Shown here in pieces: positions 28,119 to 36,466 of a stretch of DNA of 64,000 bases; position 1 is the first letter of the stretch; each line of letters opens with the position of its first letter. Below the pieces are notes generated by a model. It ran no database searches. It was not told the origin of the DNA and was given only the letters and a program-made list of their open reading frames with translations. The position numbers were made by a program, and so were the translations under genes. The stretch comes from Thiosulfatihalobacter marinus (lineage in GTDB: Bacteria; Pseudomonadota; Alphaproteobacteria; Rhodobacterales; Rhodobacteraceae): assembly GCF_016019955.1 (NCBI RefSeq), contig NZ_JAECRZ010000011.1, positions 1 through 64,000 of the forward strand, given 5' to 3'.

Positions 28119-29069
28119 ATGAACTGGATCACCAACTATGTCCGCCCGCGGATCAACTCGATCTTTTCCCGCCGGGAAGTGCCGGACAATCTGTGGAGCA
28201 AGTGCGACGAGTGCGGCACGATGCTGTTCCACCGTGAATTGACGGCGAATCTGAACGTGTGCACGCAATGCGGCCACCATATGGCGATCGGCCCGCGCGA
28301 GCGGTTCGAGGCGCTGTTTGACGGTGGTGTGTTCGTCGAGGTGGATGTGCCCGAGCCGCTGGCCGATCCGCTGCATTTCCGCGACCAGAAGAAATATCCC
28401 GACCGCATGAAGGCGGCGCAGAAGAAGACCGGAGAAAAAGAGGCCATGCTGGTGGCCGAGGGAGAGATCGGGCGCACCCCGATCGTGGCCGCGGCGCAGG
28501 ATTTCGATTTCATGGGCGGGTCCATGGGCATGTATGTGGGCAATGCGATCATCGCCGCCGCCGAGCGCGCGGTAAAGCGCAAGCGCCCGCTGATCCTGTT
28601 TGCCGCCGCCGGGGGCGCGCGGATGCAGGAAGGTATCCTGAGCCTGATGCAGATGCCGCGCACGACGGTGGCGGTACAGATGCTGAAGGAGGCCGGGCTG
28701 CCCTATATCGTTGTGCTGACGCATCCCACCACCGGGGGTGTGACCGCGTCTTATGCGATGCTGGGGGATGTGCAGATTTCCGAACCCAATGCGCTGATCT
28801 GTTTTGCCGGGCCGCGCGTGATCGAGCAGACCATCCGCGAAAAGCTGCCCGACGGGTTCCAGCGGGCGGAATACCTGCTGGATCACGGGATGCTGGACCG
28901 GGTGACGCCGCGCACGGAGTTGCGTGCCGAGTTGATCACCATCACCCGGATGTTGCTGGGCCTGCCGCCGGCGGTTGCGGGCGATCTGCCCGCGCCCGAA
29001 ACCGTGTCCGCGCCACAAGTGACCAAGGCGGATGTTGCGGTTGACAAGAAAGCGCCCGGCGGGAAATGA
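28119..29069 (+). CDS. accD: Acetyl-CoA carboxylase carboxyltransferase subunit beta
   Basis: Makes malonyl-CoA from acetyl-CoA with the alpha subunit, the first step of fatty acid synthesis. 316 residues. The N-terminal zinc ribbon has C29, C32, C48 and C51 (WSKCDECG ... CTQCGHH). The crotonase-like carboxyltransferase core has GGSMGMYVGNAI, AAGGARMQEGILSLMQM and HPTTGGVTASYAMLGD, and the oxyanion Gly-Gly pairs. The start at MNWITNYVRP is the family standard. The stop overlaps folC (ATGA); accD-folC is the classic alphaproteobacterial and enterobacterial pairing. Confidence 0.97.
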   Translation: MNWITNYVRPRINSIFSRREVPDNLWSKCDECGTMLFHRELTANLNVCTQCGHHMAIGPRERFEALFDGGVFVEVDVPEPLADPLHFRDQKKYPDRMKAAQKKTGEKEAMLVAEGEIGRTPIVAAAQDFDFMGGSMGMYVGNAIIAAAERAVKRKRPLILFAAAGGARMQEGILSLMQMPRTTVAVQMLKEAGLPYIVVLTHPTTGGVTASYAMLGDVQISEPNALICFAGPRVIEQTIREKLPDGFQRAEYLLDHGMLDRVTPRTELRAELITITRMLLGLPPAVAGDLPAPETVSAPQVTKADVAVDKKAPGGK

Positions 29070-30340
29070 CGCAGCCGTCATCTGACATCATCCTGGAGCG
29101 GATGATGGCTCTGCATCCCAAGATCATCGACCTGACGCTGGACCGGATGTGGCGGTTGCTGGCGGCGCTGGACCATCCTGAACGCAACCTGCCGCCGGTG
29201 ATCCATCTGGCCGGAACCAATGGCAAGGGATCGACCCAGGCGATGATCCGGGCCGGGCTGGAGGCGATGGGCAAGGTGGTGCACGCCTATACCAGCCCGC
29301 ATCTGGCGCGGTTTCACGAGCGGATCCGGCTGGCCGGAGAGCTGATTTCCGAAGACCATCTGAGTGCGGTGCTGGACACGTGCTATGGCGCCAACAAGGG
29401 CGCGGACATCACCTATTTCGAGATCACGACCTGCGCGGCGCTTCTGGCCTTTGCCCGCTGCCCGGCGGATTACACCTTGCTGGAGGTCGGGCTGGGCGGG
29501 CGGCTGGACGCGACCAATGTGATCGACCGCCCTGCGCTGACGGTGATCACGCCGGTGTCGATAGATCACGAGCAGTATCTGGGCGATACGCTGGGCAAGA
29601 TTGCCTTTGAGAAGGCCGGGATCCTGAAGCGCGGCGTGCCATGCGTGGTAGGGCCGCAGCCGGACGAGGCGCTTGACGTGATCGAGCGGCAGGCGGCGCG
29701 GCTGGGCGTACCGGTGATGGCCCATGGGCAGCATTGGCATGTGCATGAGGAACGCGGGCGGCTGGTGTTTCAGGACGAGAGCGGGCTTCTGGATTTGCCG
29801 ATGGCGGGCTTGCCGGGGGCGCACCAGATGCAGAATGCCGGCGCGGCGCTGGCGGCGCTGCGCCACCTTGGGGCCACAGAAGACGCCTGTCGCGCCGCCA
29901 TGGAAAACGTTTTCTGGCCCGCCCGGATGCAGCGGCTGCGTAGCGGGCCGCTGACAGAGGCCGCGCCCGGCGTGGAGCTTTGGCTGGATGGCGGGCACAA
30001 TGCTGCCGCGGGCCTGGCGCTGGGCGCGCATCTGGCGCGGTTGCCCGAACGCCCGACCCATCTGATTTGCGGGATGCTGAACACCAAGGATGTCGCCGGT
30101 TACATGGCGCCGCTGGCGCAGCACGCGCAAAGCCTGCGGGCGGTGTCCATTCCCGGCGAGAGGGCCACCTTGTCCGCCGCGGAAACGGCGGCGGCGGCGC
30201 GGTCGGTGGGATTGCGGGCGCATGAGGCCGGATCGGTGGCCGCGGCGCTGGACGGGATCGCGGCAGAAGACGCGACGGCGCGGGTGCTGATCTGTGGTTC
30301 GCTTTACCTGGCCGGCGCGGTGCTGCGCGAAAACGGCTGA
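29066..30340 (+). CDS. folC: Bifunctional dihydrofolate/folylpolyglutamate synthase
   Basis: Mur-ligase family enzyme of 424 residues adding glutamate to dihydropteroate and to tetrahydrofolates. The P-loop is GTNGKGST (residues 50-57); then TSPHLARFHERIRL, the substrate-binding omega-loop region EVGLGGRLDATNVI, and the ATPase Mg-site region SIDHEQYLGDTLGKIAFEKAGI. C-terminal domain includes LDGGHNAAAG. It overlaps the accD stop by 4 bp. The ribosome site lies inside the accD 3' end. Confidence 0.95.
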   Translation: MTQPSSDIILERMMALHPKIIDLTLDRMWRLLAALDHPERNLPPVIHLAGTNGKGSTQAMIRAGLEAMGKVVHAYTSPHLARFHERIRLAGELISEDHLSAVLDTCYGANKGADITYFEITTCAALLAFARCPADYTLLEVGLGGRLDATNVIDRPALTVITPVSIDHEQYLGDTLGKIAFEKAGILKRGVPCVVGPQPDEALDVIERQAARLGVPVMAHGQHWHVHEERGRLVFQDESGLLDLPMAGLPGAHQMQNAGAALAALRHLGATEDACRAAMENVFWPARMQRLRSGPLTEAAPGVELWLDGGHNAAAGLALGAHLARLPERPTHLICGMLNTKDVAGYMAPLAQHAQSLRAVSIPGERATLSAAETAAAARSVGLRAHEAGSVAAALDGIAAEDATARVLICGSLYLAGAVLRENG

Positions 30341-30367
30341 CACGGGTACAAGCCCATTTGACGAGGC

Positions 30368-30447
30368 GATTCGAACGGGCGATTCGCGGAAAACGAATCG
30401 TTTTGCGAATCACCCCATTGACGGGGTCGAATCACTGCGCCTATAGT
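30368..30447 (+). promoter_or_regulatory. GANTC (CcrM-type) site cluster with a sigma-70-like promoter
   Basis: Five GANTC sites lie within 66 bp, at 30368, 30381, 30395, 30407 and 30429. They sit in an inverted repeat GGGCGATTCGC (30377-30387) / GCGAATCACCC (30405-30415). Just after comes TTGACG (30418-30423), an 18-bp spacer carrying the fifth site, and TATAGT (30442-30447), a good promoter pointing at the amino-acid oxidase operon 217 bp downstream. Methylation control by a CcrM-type methylase is inferred from the motif. Confidence 0.6.
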
Positions 30448-30527
30448 CGAACAGCCACGGTTTTCCGCCAATGCTCATAGCGAAACGGGAAAGCCACGGG
30501 ACTATCGGGACAGGCAGGCAGGCAATC

Positions 30528-30546
30528 GGGGGGCATTGTGCCCCCC
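30528..30546. terminator. GC-rich hairpin in the leader of the dehydrogenase operon
   Basis: Perfect 8-bp stem GGGGGGCA-TTG-TGCCCCCC, 81 bp after the promoter's -10 box. A T-poor AAATAATTT follows, so it is not a standard intrinsic terminator. It could be an attenuator or could end a short RNA of roughly 95 nt. The rest of the 323-bp gap (30341-30663) holds no gene. A CTGAGA near 30630 was checked as a TPP riboswitch part and not supported. Confidence 0.35.
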
Positions 30547-30663
30547 AAATAATTTGTGCCTCAAAAATATTTACCTGGGCCGTGCTCCGGTGGTTGGCAG
30601 GGCGGCCGGGTTGGCGATAATGGGCCTGAGAGCGTGAGATTGCACGCGGCGCCGGAGGATTGC

Positions 30664-31764
30664 ATGGACGCGGATTTTGCCATTGTCGGAGGCGGGATTG
30701 TCGGCCTGTCGGTGGCATGGGGTCTGTTGCGGGCCGGTCAGAGTGTTGTGGTGGTGGACGGGGCGGATGACGCGCTGCGCGCCAGCCGGGGCAATTTCGG
30801 GCTGATCTGGGTGCAGGGCAAGGGGCTGAACGCGCCGCATTATGCGCGCTGGAGCCGGCGCTCGGCGGCGCTGTGGGGCGATTTTGCGCAAGAGCTTGAG
30901 GATAACACGGGGCTGGATCTGGCGCTGCGCCAGGAGGGAGGGCTGGACCTGCATTTCAGCGATGGCAGCCTGGCCGATTGCGCCACCCGCTACGCCGCGT
31001 TGCGCGCTGAACTGGGCGGGGATTATCCGTTCGAGGTACTGACCGGCGCGGCGCTGATGCGCGAAGAGCCCGGGATCGGGCCGAAAGTGGCTGGGGCGGT
31101 GCTGCATCCCGAAGATGGCCACGCCAATCCGCTGATGTTGCTGCGCGCCCTGAGCGAGGATGTGCGCCGCCTTGGCGGGCGGCTGGAAACCGGGCGGATG
31201 GTATCGCAACTGCTGCCGCCGGGGGAGGGGTTTGCCCTGGGCTGTGCGGATGGCACGGTGTTTCATGCCGGACGGGTGGTGTTGGCGGCAGGACTGGGCG
31301 CGGCGGCGCTGGGCCCGCAGCTGGGGTTTGCCGCGCCGGTCACGCCCGAACGGGGGCAGGTTCTGATCACGGAAAAGCTGCCGCCGCTGATCCGGCGGCC
31401 GTCGCTGATTGCCCGGCAGGTGGGCGAAGGCGCGGTGCAGATCGGAGCGACGAACGAGCGCGCCGGGCTGGATGATCGCAGCACCCGAAAGGGCATGGCG
31501 CAGCTGGCGGCCGAGGCCGTGGCCGCCTATCCGGCGCTGGCCCAGGCGCAATTGGTGCGCAGTTGGGGCGCGTTGCGGGTGATGTCGCCCGACGGATTGC
31601 CGATCTATCAGGAAAGTGAGGCGGTGCCGGGGGCGTTTCTGATAACCTGCCACAGTGGCATCACGCTGGCCGCCGCGCATGCGCGGCTGATGCCGAATTG
31701 GATTCTGGGGCGCGACGGTGCGCCCGATCTGGAGGTGTTTGGTGAAGCCAGATTTGCGGTTTGA
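30664..31764 (+). CDS. FAD-dependent amino-acid/opine dehydrogenase, beta-like subunit (DadA/HcnC type)
   Basis: D-amino-acid oxidase-fold protein, 366 residues. The FAD motif is FAIVGGGIVGLSVAWGL at residues 6-22; VVVDGADDALRASRGNFGL is the ribose-binding region; the C-terminus has SWGALRVMSPDGLPIYQES and ITCHSGITLAAAHA, the usual GHG-like flavin contact. The ATG was chosen because GGAGG lies 5 bp upstream. The three overlapping genes here match the three-subunit hydroxyproline, octopine/nopaline or HCN-synthase type enzymes (HcnC-A-B order). The substrate is probably a D-amino acid, hydroxyproline or opine; which one cannot be read. Confidence 0.85.
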   Translation: MDADFAIVGGGIVGLSVAWGLLRAGQSVVVVDGADDALRASRGNFGLIWVQGKGLNAPHYARWSRRSAALWGDFAQELEDNTGLDLALRQEGGLDLHFSDGSLADCATRYAALRAELGGDYPFEVLTGAALMREEPGIGPKVAGAVLHPEDGHANPLMLLRALSEDVRRLGGRLETGRMVSQLLPPGEGFALGCADGTVFHAGRVVLAAGLGAAALGPQLGFAAPVTPERGQVLITEKLPPLIRRPSLIARQVGEGAVQIGATNERAGLDDRSTRKGMAQLAAEAVAAYPALAQAQLVRSWGALRVMSPDGLPIYQESEAVPGAFLITCHSGITLAAAHARLMPNWILGRDGAPDLEVFGEARFAV

Positions 31765-32056
31765 GTTGCTGGACAAGGACGCGCCGCGCGTGACGGTGCG
31801 TTTTGCCGGGCAGGCCTATGACGTGCCAGAGGGCGCGAACCTGGCGGCGGCATTGCTGGCGGCCGGGGTCGATGCCTTTCGCCAGACTGCCCATCGCGGG
31901 GTGGGGCGGGCGCCGTTTTGCATGATGGGGGCGTGTTTTGACTGTCTTGTCGAGGTGGATGGCGTGTCGCGGCAGGCCTGTCTGATGCAGGTGGCACCGG
32001 GGCTGGACATCCGGCCGGCGCGGCAGTTGCGGGAGGGGCCGTATGCCGCGCGCTGA
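31742..32056 (+). CDS. [2Fe-2S] subunit of the dehydrogenase (HcnA type)
   Basis: Small ferredoxin-like protein of 104 residues. Cluster ligands are C60, C65, C68 and C80 in CMMGACFDCLVEVDGVSRQAC, the C-x4-C-x2-C pattern of the Fer2_4 family. GTG (31742) was chosen as start, overlapping the preceding gene by 23 bp; the alternative upstream start adds eight unrelated residues. It passes electrons between the two flavin subunits. Its stop overlaps the next gene by 14 bp. Confidence 0.85.
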   Translation: MKPDLRFELLDKDAPRVTVRFAGQAYDVPEGANLAAALLAAGVDAFRQTAHRGVGRAPFCMMGACFDCLVEVDGVSRQACLMQVAPGLDIRPARQLREGPYAAR

Positions 32057-33449
32057 CCTGACGATCATCGGCGCCGGCCCGGCGGGCATGGCTGCGGCGG
32101 CCGAGGCGGCGGGGGCCGGGCTGAACGTGTTGCTGCTGGACGAACAGCCCACGCCCGGCGGGCAGGTGTACCGCAATGTCGACGAGGCGGCGGCGCGGCG
32201 CGGCAAGATTTTGGGCCGGGATTTCACGCGCGGGCGGGCGCTGACGGGTGCCTTGAACCATCCCCGGATCACGCATGTCGCACAGGCCAGCGTCTGGTCT
32301 GTGGAGGGGACGAACGTGGCCTATACGGCACCGGATGGCGCGCGCGAGGTGGTCTCGGACCATGTGCTGATCGCGACCGGCGCGCTGGAACGGGCGATGC
32401 CGATGCCCGGCTGGACTTTGCCGGGCGTGATGACGGCGGGCGCGGCACAGATCATGCTGAAACAGTCCGGGATTGCGGTGCGCGAGGCTGTGCTGGTCGG
32501 GTCCGGGCCGCTTTTGTATCTGGTTGCGGTCCAGTTGTTGCGGGCCGGGTGCCCGCCGCGCGCGTTGGTCGAGACCCAGACGCGCGGCGACATGCGCCAC
32601 GCGCTGACCCATTGGCGGGCGGCGCTGCGGGGCTGGCGCTATCTGCAACGCGGCGCGGCGATGCTGAACGAGCTGCGCAATGCCGGGGTTCGCCGGCATG
32701 TGGGCGCGCGCGATCTGGCGTTGTTGGGGTCGCGTCGGGTGGAGGCGGTGCATTTTTCCTGTGGCGGAGACCTGCATGAGCTGCCGGCGGAGACAGTTCT
32801 GTTGCATCACGGGGTTGTGCCCAATGTGCAGGCGACGCGTGCGCTGGGACTGGCGCATCGCTGGGCGCCGCGTCAGCACGCCTTTGTGCCGGTGCTGGAC
32901 CGTTGGGGGCTTGGCGCGCAGCCCGGGATTTGGGGCGCCGGGGACGGGGCCGGGATTGGCGGTGCGCGGGTTGCGGAACTGTCCGGGCGGATTGCCGGGC
33001 TGGGCATCGCGCACGAGATGGGGGCGCTGAGCGAGGCGGAGCGGGACAGGCGCGCGGCGCCGCTGTTGTCGGCAAGGGCGGTGGAGATGAGCATTCGCCC
33101 GTTTCTGGATCGCGCCTTTCCGCCCTATGCGGCGGCGCTGGTGCCGGCGGACGCGGTGACGGTGTGCCGCTGTGAGGAAGTGAGCGCCGGTGAAATCCGG
33201 CGCGCGGCAGAGCAGGGATGTGCCGGGCCCAATCAGGCCAAGGCCTTTACGCGGGCAGGAATGGGGCGCTGTCAGGGGCGGTTCTGTGGGTTGAGCGTGA
33301 CCGGTATTCTGGCCGAGATGCAGGGGCGAGACCCCGGTGAGATCGGATATTTCCGCGCCCGTCCGCCGTTGCGCCCGGTGACTTTGGGCGAGGTGGCGGC
33401 CCTGCACGACCCGGATGATCCGTTGGTGCAGGCGGGGCCGCATGGCTGA
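32043..33449 (+). CDS. NAD(P)/FAD-binding oxidoreductase with BFD-type 2Fe-2S domain (HcnB type)
   Basis: Protein of 468 residues. The FAD motif LTIIGAGPAGMAAAAEAAGAG begins at residue 6, a second dinucleotide motif is near VLVGSGPLLYLVAVQLL, and a C-terminal bacterioferritin-associated-ferredoxin-like domain carries C375, C377, C410 and C415 (CRCEEV ... CQGRFC). This layout is that of the alpha subunit of hydroxyproline, opine or cyanide-forming dehydrogenases. It overlaps both neighbours, so subunits are probably made in equal amounts and work at the inner membrane, passing electrons to the respiratory chain as in relatives. Confidence 0.87.
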   Translation: MPRADLTIIGAGPAGMAAAAEAAGAGLNVLLLDEQPTPGGQVYRNVDEAAARRGKILGRDFTRGRALTGALNHPRITHVAQASVWSVEGTNVAYTAPDGAREVVSDHVLIATGALERAMPMPGWTLPGVMTAGAAQIMLKQSGIAVREAVLVGSGPLLYLVAVQLLRAGCPPRALVETQTRGDMRHALTHWRAALRGWRYLQRGAAMLNELRNAGVRRHVGARDLALLGSRRVEAVHFSCGGDLHELPAETVLLHHGVVPNVQATRALGLAHRWAPRQHAFVPVLDRWGLGAQPGIWGAGDGAGIGGARVAELSGRIAGLGIAHEMGALSEAERDRRAAPLLSARAVEMSIRPFLDRAFPPYAAALVPADAVTVCRCEEVSAGEIRRAAEQGCAGPNQAKAFTRAGMGRCQGRFCGLSVTGILAEMQGRDPGEIGYFRARPPLRPVTLGEVAALHDPDDPLVQAGPHG

Positions 33450-34068
33450 GATCCTGACGGATCCGCTGGCGCATATGCTGCTGCTGCTGACGGTGCTGGC
33501 GACGGCGGTGATGGCGGCATCGGCGGCGTTGCAGGGGGTGCGCCACGAGCTGGATCTGTTCGGGGCCACGGTGATCGCGGTGGCGGCGGCCGTGGGCGGG
33601 GGCACGGTGCGCGACCTGTTGCTGGGGCGGATGCCGGTGTTCTGGATCACGGATCTGACCTATCTTCTGACGGCGATCCCGGTGGGGGCGCTGGCCTTTC
33701 TGGTTGGGCGGACGTTGCCGTCCGGGAATGGGCGGCGGTTGCGGCTGTTGATGATGTTTGACGCGGCGGGGCTGGCGCTGTTCACGCTGGTGGGGATCGA
33801 GGTGGCGCTGGGGGCGCAGGTTCATCCGTTCGTCGCGGTGGTCATTGGCTGCATCAACGGAACCGTGGGCGGGATGATCCGAGATATCCTGTGCAACGTG
33901 ACGCCTTCGGTGCTGCGCGAGGATCTGTATGCCACGATCTCGCTGGCGGGCGGCGCGGTGTTCGTGCTGATTCAGCCGCTGATGGATGTGCGGGCCGCGA
34001 TGGGGGTGAGCTTTGGCCTGATGCTGGTGGCGCGGCTGGTGGTGATCCAGCGCGGCGCGCGGGGGTAG
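33442..34068 (+). CDS. TRIC/UPF0126-type membrane channel
   Basis: Membrane protein of 208 residues with seven hydrophobic segments and the internal repeat typical of trimeric intracellular cation channels. The paired motifs AAVGGGTVRDLLLGRMPVFWI (about 49-69) and INGTVGGMIRDILCNVTPSVL (about 134-154) mark the two halves. Prokaryotic TRIC proteins conduct K+ or Na+; related glycine importers of this fold have been described, which would fit its overlap with an amino-acid dehydrogenase operon. It overlaps the previous stop by 8 bp. The role in amine uptake is inference. Confidence 0.88.
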   Translation: MAEILTDPLAHMLLLLTVLATAVMAASAALQGVRHELDLFGATVIAVAAAVGGGTVRDLLLGRMPVFWITDLTYLLTAIPVGALAFLVGRTLPSGNGRRLRLLMMFDAAGLALFTLVGIEVALGAQVHPFVAVVIGCINGTVGGMIRDILCNVTPSVLREDLYATISLAGGAVFVLIQPLMDVRAAMGVSFGLMLVARLVVIQRGARG

Positions 34069-34097
34069 GGGCGGATCGCGCGGCGCGCCCGGCGCGG

Positions 34098-34901
34098 TTA
34101 TCTTTCGGTTGGTTGATCCCTGATCCGTTCCCAGGCGGCAAGGGCCATGTCGGGGAGCAGGGTCAGGCCGAAGCGGGTGGTCAGGACCGTTTCGAAAATG
34201 TCCGCCCTGTCGATCAGCGTTATCTTGCGGTCTTCGCGATAGGCGCGGTTGAACAGGCTGATCCGTCCGTCGGGGCGGTGCAGGGACAGCATCAGGTTGT
34301 CGCGAAACGGGGCGCCGTGCCAGCGGGCGCTCAGGAAATTGGCGGCCTCGAAATCCACCGGGGCGACCTCGACCCGGTCAAAGCTGTAAAGCGCGTACCA
34401 GCCTTGCGGGGTTCGTTTTTCCACCACGGTTTCGTTGGTGGTGTCGTCATGGCGCACCCGGTAGGTGCCGCTGGCGGTGGCCTGTTGCGCGTTGGTGTCC
34501 AGTTGCAGCGGTGCGGGGCTGACGGGACCGCCAAACCCGACATCGGCCAGGTATTCATGCCGGTCGATGGCCACGATCCAGGCCTGGTGCGTGCGCGCGC
34601 CGCCATGGGGCGCGCCGTTGCGCACACGGGCCAGGAGCGGCTCGGCGGCAAAACCCCATTCGCGCAACGCAAGGCCGAACAACGCGTTCAGCTCGAAGCA
34701 ATAGCCGCCCCGACCGGCGCCAAGCAGCTTGTCCTGAAGCGCGTGCGGATCAAGATCGGGGACCGTGCCCAGCAGGGGATCGAGGTTTTCGAAGGGGATC
34801 GCGCGAAGTTGGGCGGCCTGAAGCCTGTGCAGCCCGTCCAGCGTGTGGGGGGCGGGGGCCGGGAGGCCCAGGCGGGCAAGGTAGGCGTTGGTATGCAGCA
34901 T
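34098..34901 (-). CDS. Arylamine N-acetyltransferase
   Basis: Transfers an acyl group from acyl-CoA to arylamines, hydrazines or related amines. 267 residues, standard for bacterial NATs. The Cys-His-Asp triad is C68 in RGGYCFELNALF, H105 in RTHQAWIV and D120 in YLADVGFGG. The N-terminal RLQAAQLRAIPFENLDPLLG is the conserved NAT block. Start ATG chosen just 4 bp after the stop of the glutamine-synthetase-like gene; the upstream frame is antisense noise. That spacing suggests co-translation with the ligase gene, which is an uncommon pairing. Cytoplasmic. Confidence 0.92.
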   Translation of the reverse strand: MLHTNAYLARLGLPAPAPHTLDGLHRLQAAQLRAIPFENLDPLLGTVPDLDPHALQDKLLGAGRGGYCFELNALFGLALREWGFAAEPLLARVRNGAPHGGARTHQAWIVAIDRHEYLADVGFGGPVSPAPLQLDTNAQQATASGTYRVRHDDTTNETVVEKRTPQGWYALYSFDRVEVAPVDFEAANFLSARWHGAPFRDNLMLSLHRPDGRISLFNRAYREDRKITLIDRADIFETVLTTRFGLTLLPDMALAAWERIRDQPTER

Positions 34902-34905
34902 GGCG

Positions 34906-36363
34906 CTAGTATAGGGAAAAATATTCGGCCTGCTCCCATTCGGAGAGGGCCGAGACATAGCGGGACCATTCGGCGCGCTTGATCGTGGTGAACCAATCCA
35001 CGAAACCCGCGCCAAGCGCGTCCCGGTACAGCGCGCTGTTTTCGAAATGCATGATGGCGTCGGCCAGGCTGGCGGGCAGGGCGGGTGCGGTGCCGTCATA
35101 GGGTTGTTCGCAGGGCGGCGGGGCGATCATGTCGCGATCCAGCCCCGACAGGCCCGAGATGATCTGGCTGGCAAAGACGAAATAGGGGTTGGCGGCGCTT
35201 TCGGGCACGCGGTTTTCGATGCGGCTGGCCGGGTCGCCGGGGGCGAGCAGCGCGCGCAGCATGGCGCCGCGATTGTCCTGGCCCCATTGGATACGGTCGG
35301 GCGCGAGTTGAAACGGCTGATAGCGTTTGTAGCCGTTCACGGTGGGCGTGGTCAGCAGGCAGCTTTCGTTGGCGTGCACCAGAAGGCCGGCGATCCATGC
35401 GGTGGCGTAGGGTGTCAGCGCGCCGTTGGAGCCGGGGGTGAACAGGTTGTCGCCGTTGGCGTTGCACAAAGATTGGTGCAGGTGCCAGCCGGAGGCGGCG
35501 GCGTTTTCCAGCCGGGGGCGGCACATGAAGGTGGCATGCAGCCCGCGCCGGGCGCAGAGCTCTTTCGCCATGGTGCGGAACATCACCATCGTGTCGGCAT
35601 GGGTCATCGGGTCGGCGGGATCGAAGGTGAATTCGAACTGTGACGGGCCCATTTCGACCTCGGTCGAGCGCACCGGCATCCGCATGGCCTGCGCGGTGCG
35701 GCGCAGATCGTCCATCACCGGCTCTAGCTGATCGTAAAGCGCATCGGTGAGGAACTGGTAGCCGGTGGCCAGCGGGCGGGTGCGCGGCGGATGTGGCGGC
35801 ATGGTGGTATCGCGGTGGCGCGGATGCGGGTCGCGTTTTTCGAAGACGTGGAATTCCAGTTCAAGCCCCACGGTCAGCGACAGGTCGCGCGCGCCAAGCC
35901 GGTCCAGCGCGGTGCGCAGCACGCTGCGCGGGGCAAATGGGATCGGGGCACCGGATTTGAAATGCGCGTCACACAGAAGCCACGCGGAATGGGGCGACCA
36001 TGGCAGGGGGTGGAAGGTGGCCGGATCGGGAACCAGCAGGATATCGCCCGCGCCGCGCATCGGATCGGCATCGGTGGCGGCCGCACCGGACCAGACCGGA
36101 AAGACGGTGCGGTGCGATGTGTCCTTGAGCAGCAGGGTGGACGGCGCGGCCATGCCGCCCGCCAGGATCGCGGGCAGGGCGGCGGCGGTGACGGTCTTGC
36201 CGCGCAGGACGCCATGCTGATCGGGGAACAGCACGCGGATGGTTTCAAGATCCGAGGCGGCCACGGTATCGGCCAGCGTGGCGGCGGCGTGGATCCGCGC
36301 ATCCGGCATCAGGCCAAGGCGCGCCAGGGCGCCGTTTGCGATCATGTCCTTGTGGCGGGTCAC
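34906..36363 (-). CDS. Glutamine-synthetase-like ligase
   Basis: Glutamine synthetase-superfamily enzyme of 485 residues. Start set at GTG (36363), because AGGAG is ideally placed (CAACAGGAGCCGCC); the longer open frame starts inside the adjacent mobile element. Glu ligands of the metal sites are seen in TVGLELEFHVFE and STEVEMGPSQFEF; the ammonia/substrate region is GWHLHQSL and the ATP-binding arginines are in ASRIENRVPESAANPY. It lacks the usual GlnA adenylylation context and is distant from GlnA, so it more likely gamma-glutamylates an amine. The operon partner is an arylamine N-acetyltransferase; the substrate is unknown. Confidence 0.83.
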   Translation of the reverse strand: MTRHKDMIANGALARLGLMPDARIHAAATLADTVAASDLETIRVLFPDQHGVLRGKTVTAAALPAILAGGMAAPSTLLLKDTSHRTVFPVWSGAAATDADPMRGAGDILLVPDPATFHPLPWSPHSAWLLCDAHFKSGAPIPFAPRSVLRTALDRLGARDLSLTVGLELEFHVFEKRDPHPRHRDTTMPPHPPRTRPLATGYQFLTDALYDQLEPVMDDLRRTAQAMRMPVRSTEVEMGPSQFEFTFDPADPMTHADTMVMFRTMAKELCARRGLHATFMCRPRLENAAASGWHLHQSLCNANGDNLFTPGSNGALTPYATAWIAGLLVHANESCLLTTPTVNGYKRYQPFQLAPDRIQWGQDNRGAMLRALLAPGDPASRIENRVPESAANPYFVFASQIISGLSGLDRDMIAPPPCEQPYDGTAPALPASLADAIMHFENSALYRDALGAGFVDWFTTIKRAEWSRYVSALSEWEQAEYFSLY

Positions 36364-36466
36364 GGCGGCTCCTGTTGTGATGGCTTTGTTCCGGGGATCA
36401 AACACCAGTGGCGTGTGCGCGGCAAGGTTTGCGCGCGCGCTCTTTGGCCCTGGGCGGGCCGCTTCG

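Noticed and set aside
30600-30663. TPP riboswitch
   Set aside because: Only a CTGAGA is present; the other conserved THI-box helices and sequences are missing, and the downstream gene is not ThiO-like in context.
30341-30663. Replication origin suggested by clustered methylation sites
   Set aside because: No DnaA boxes or AT-rich unwinding segment were seen.
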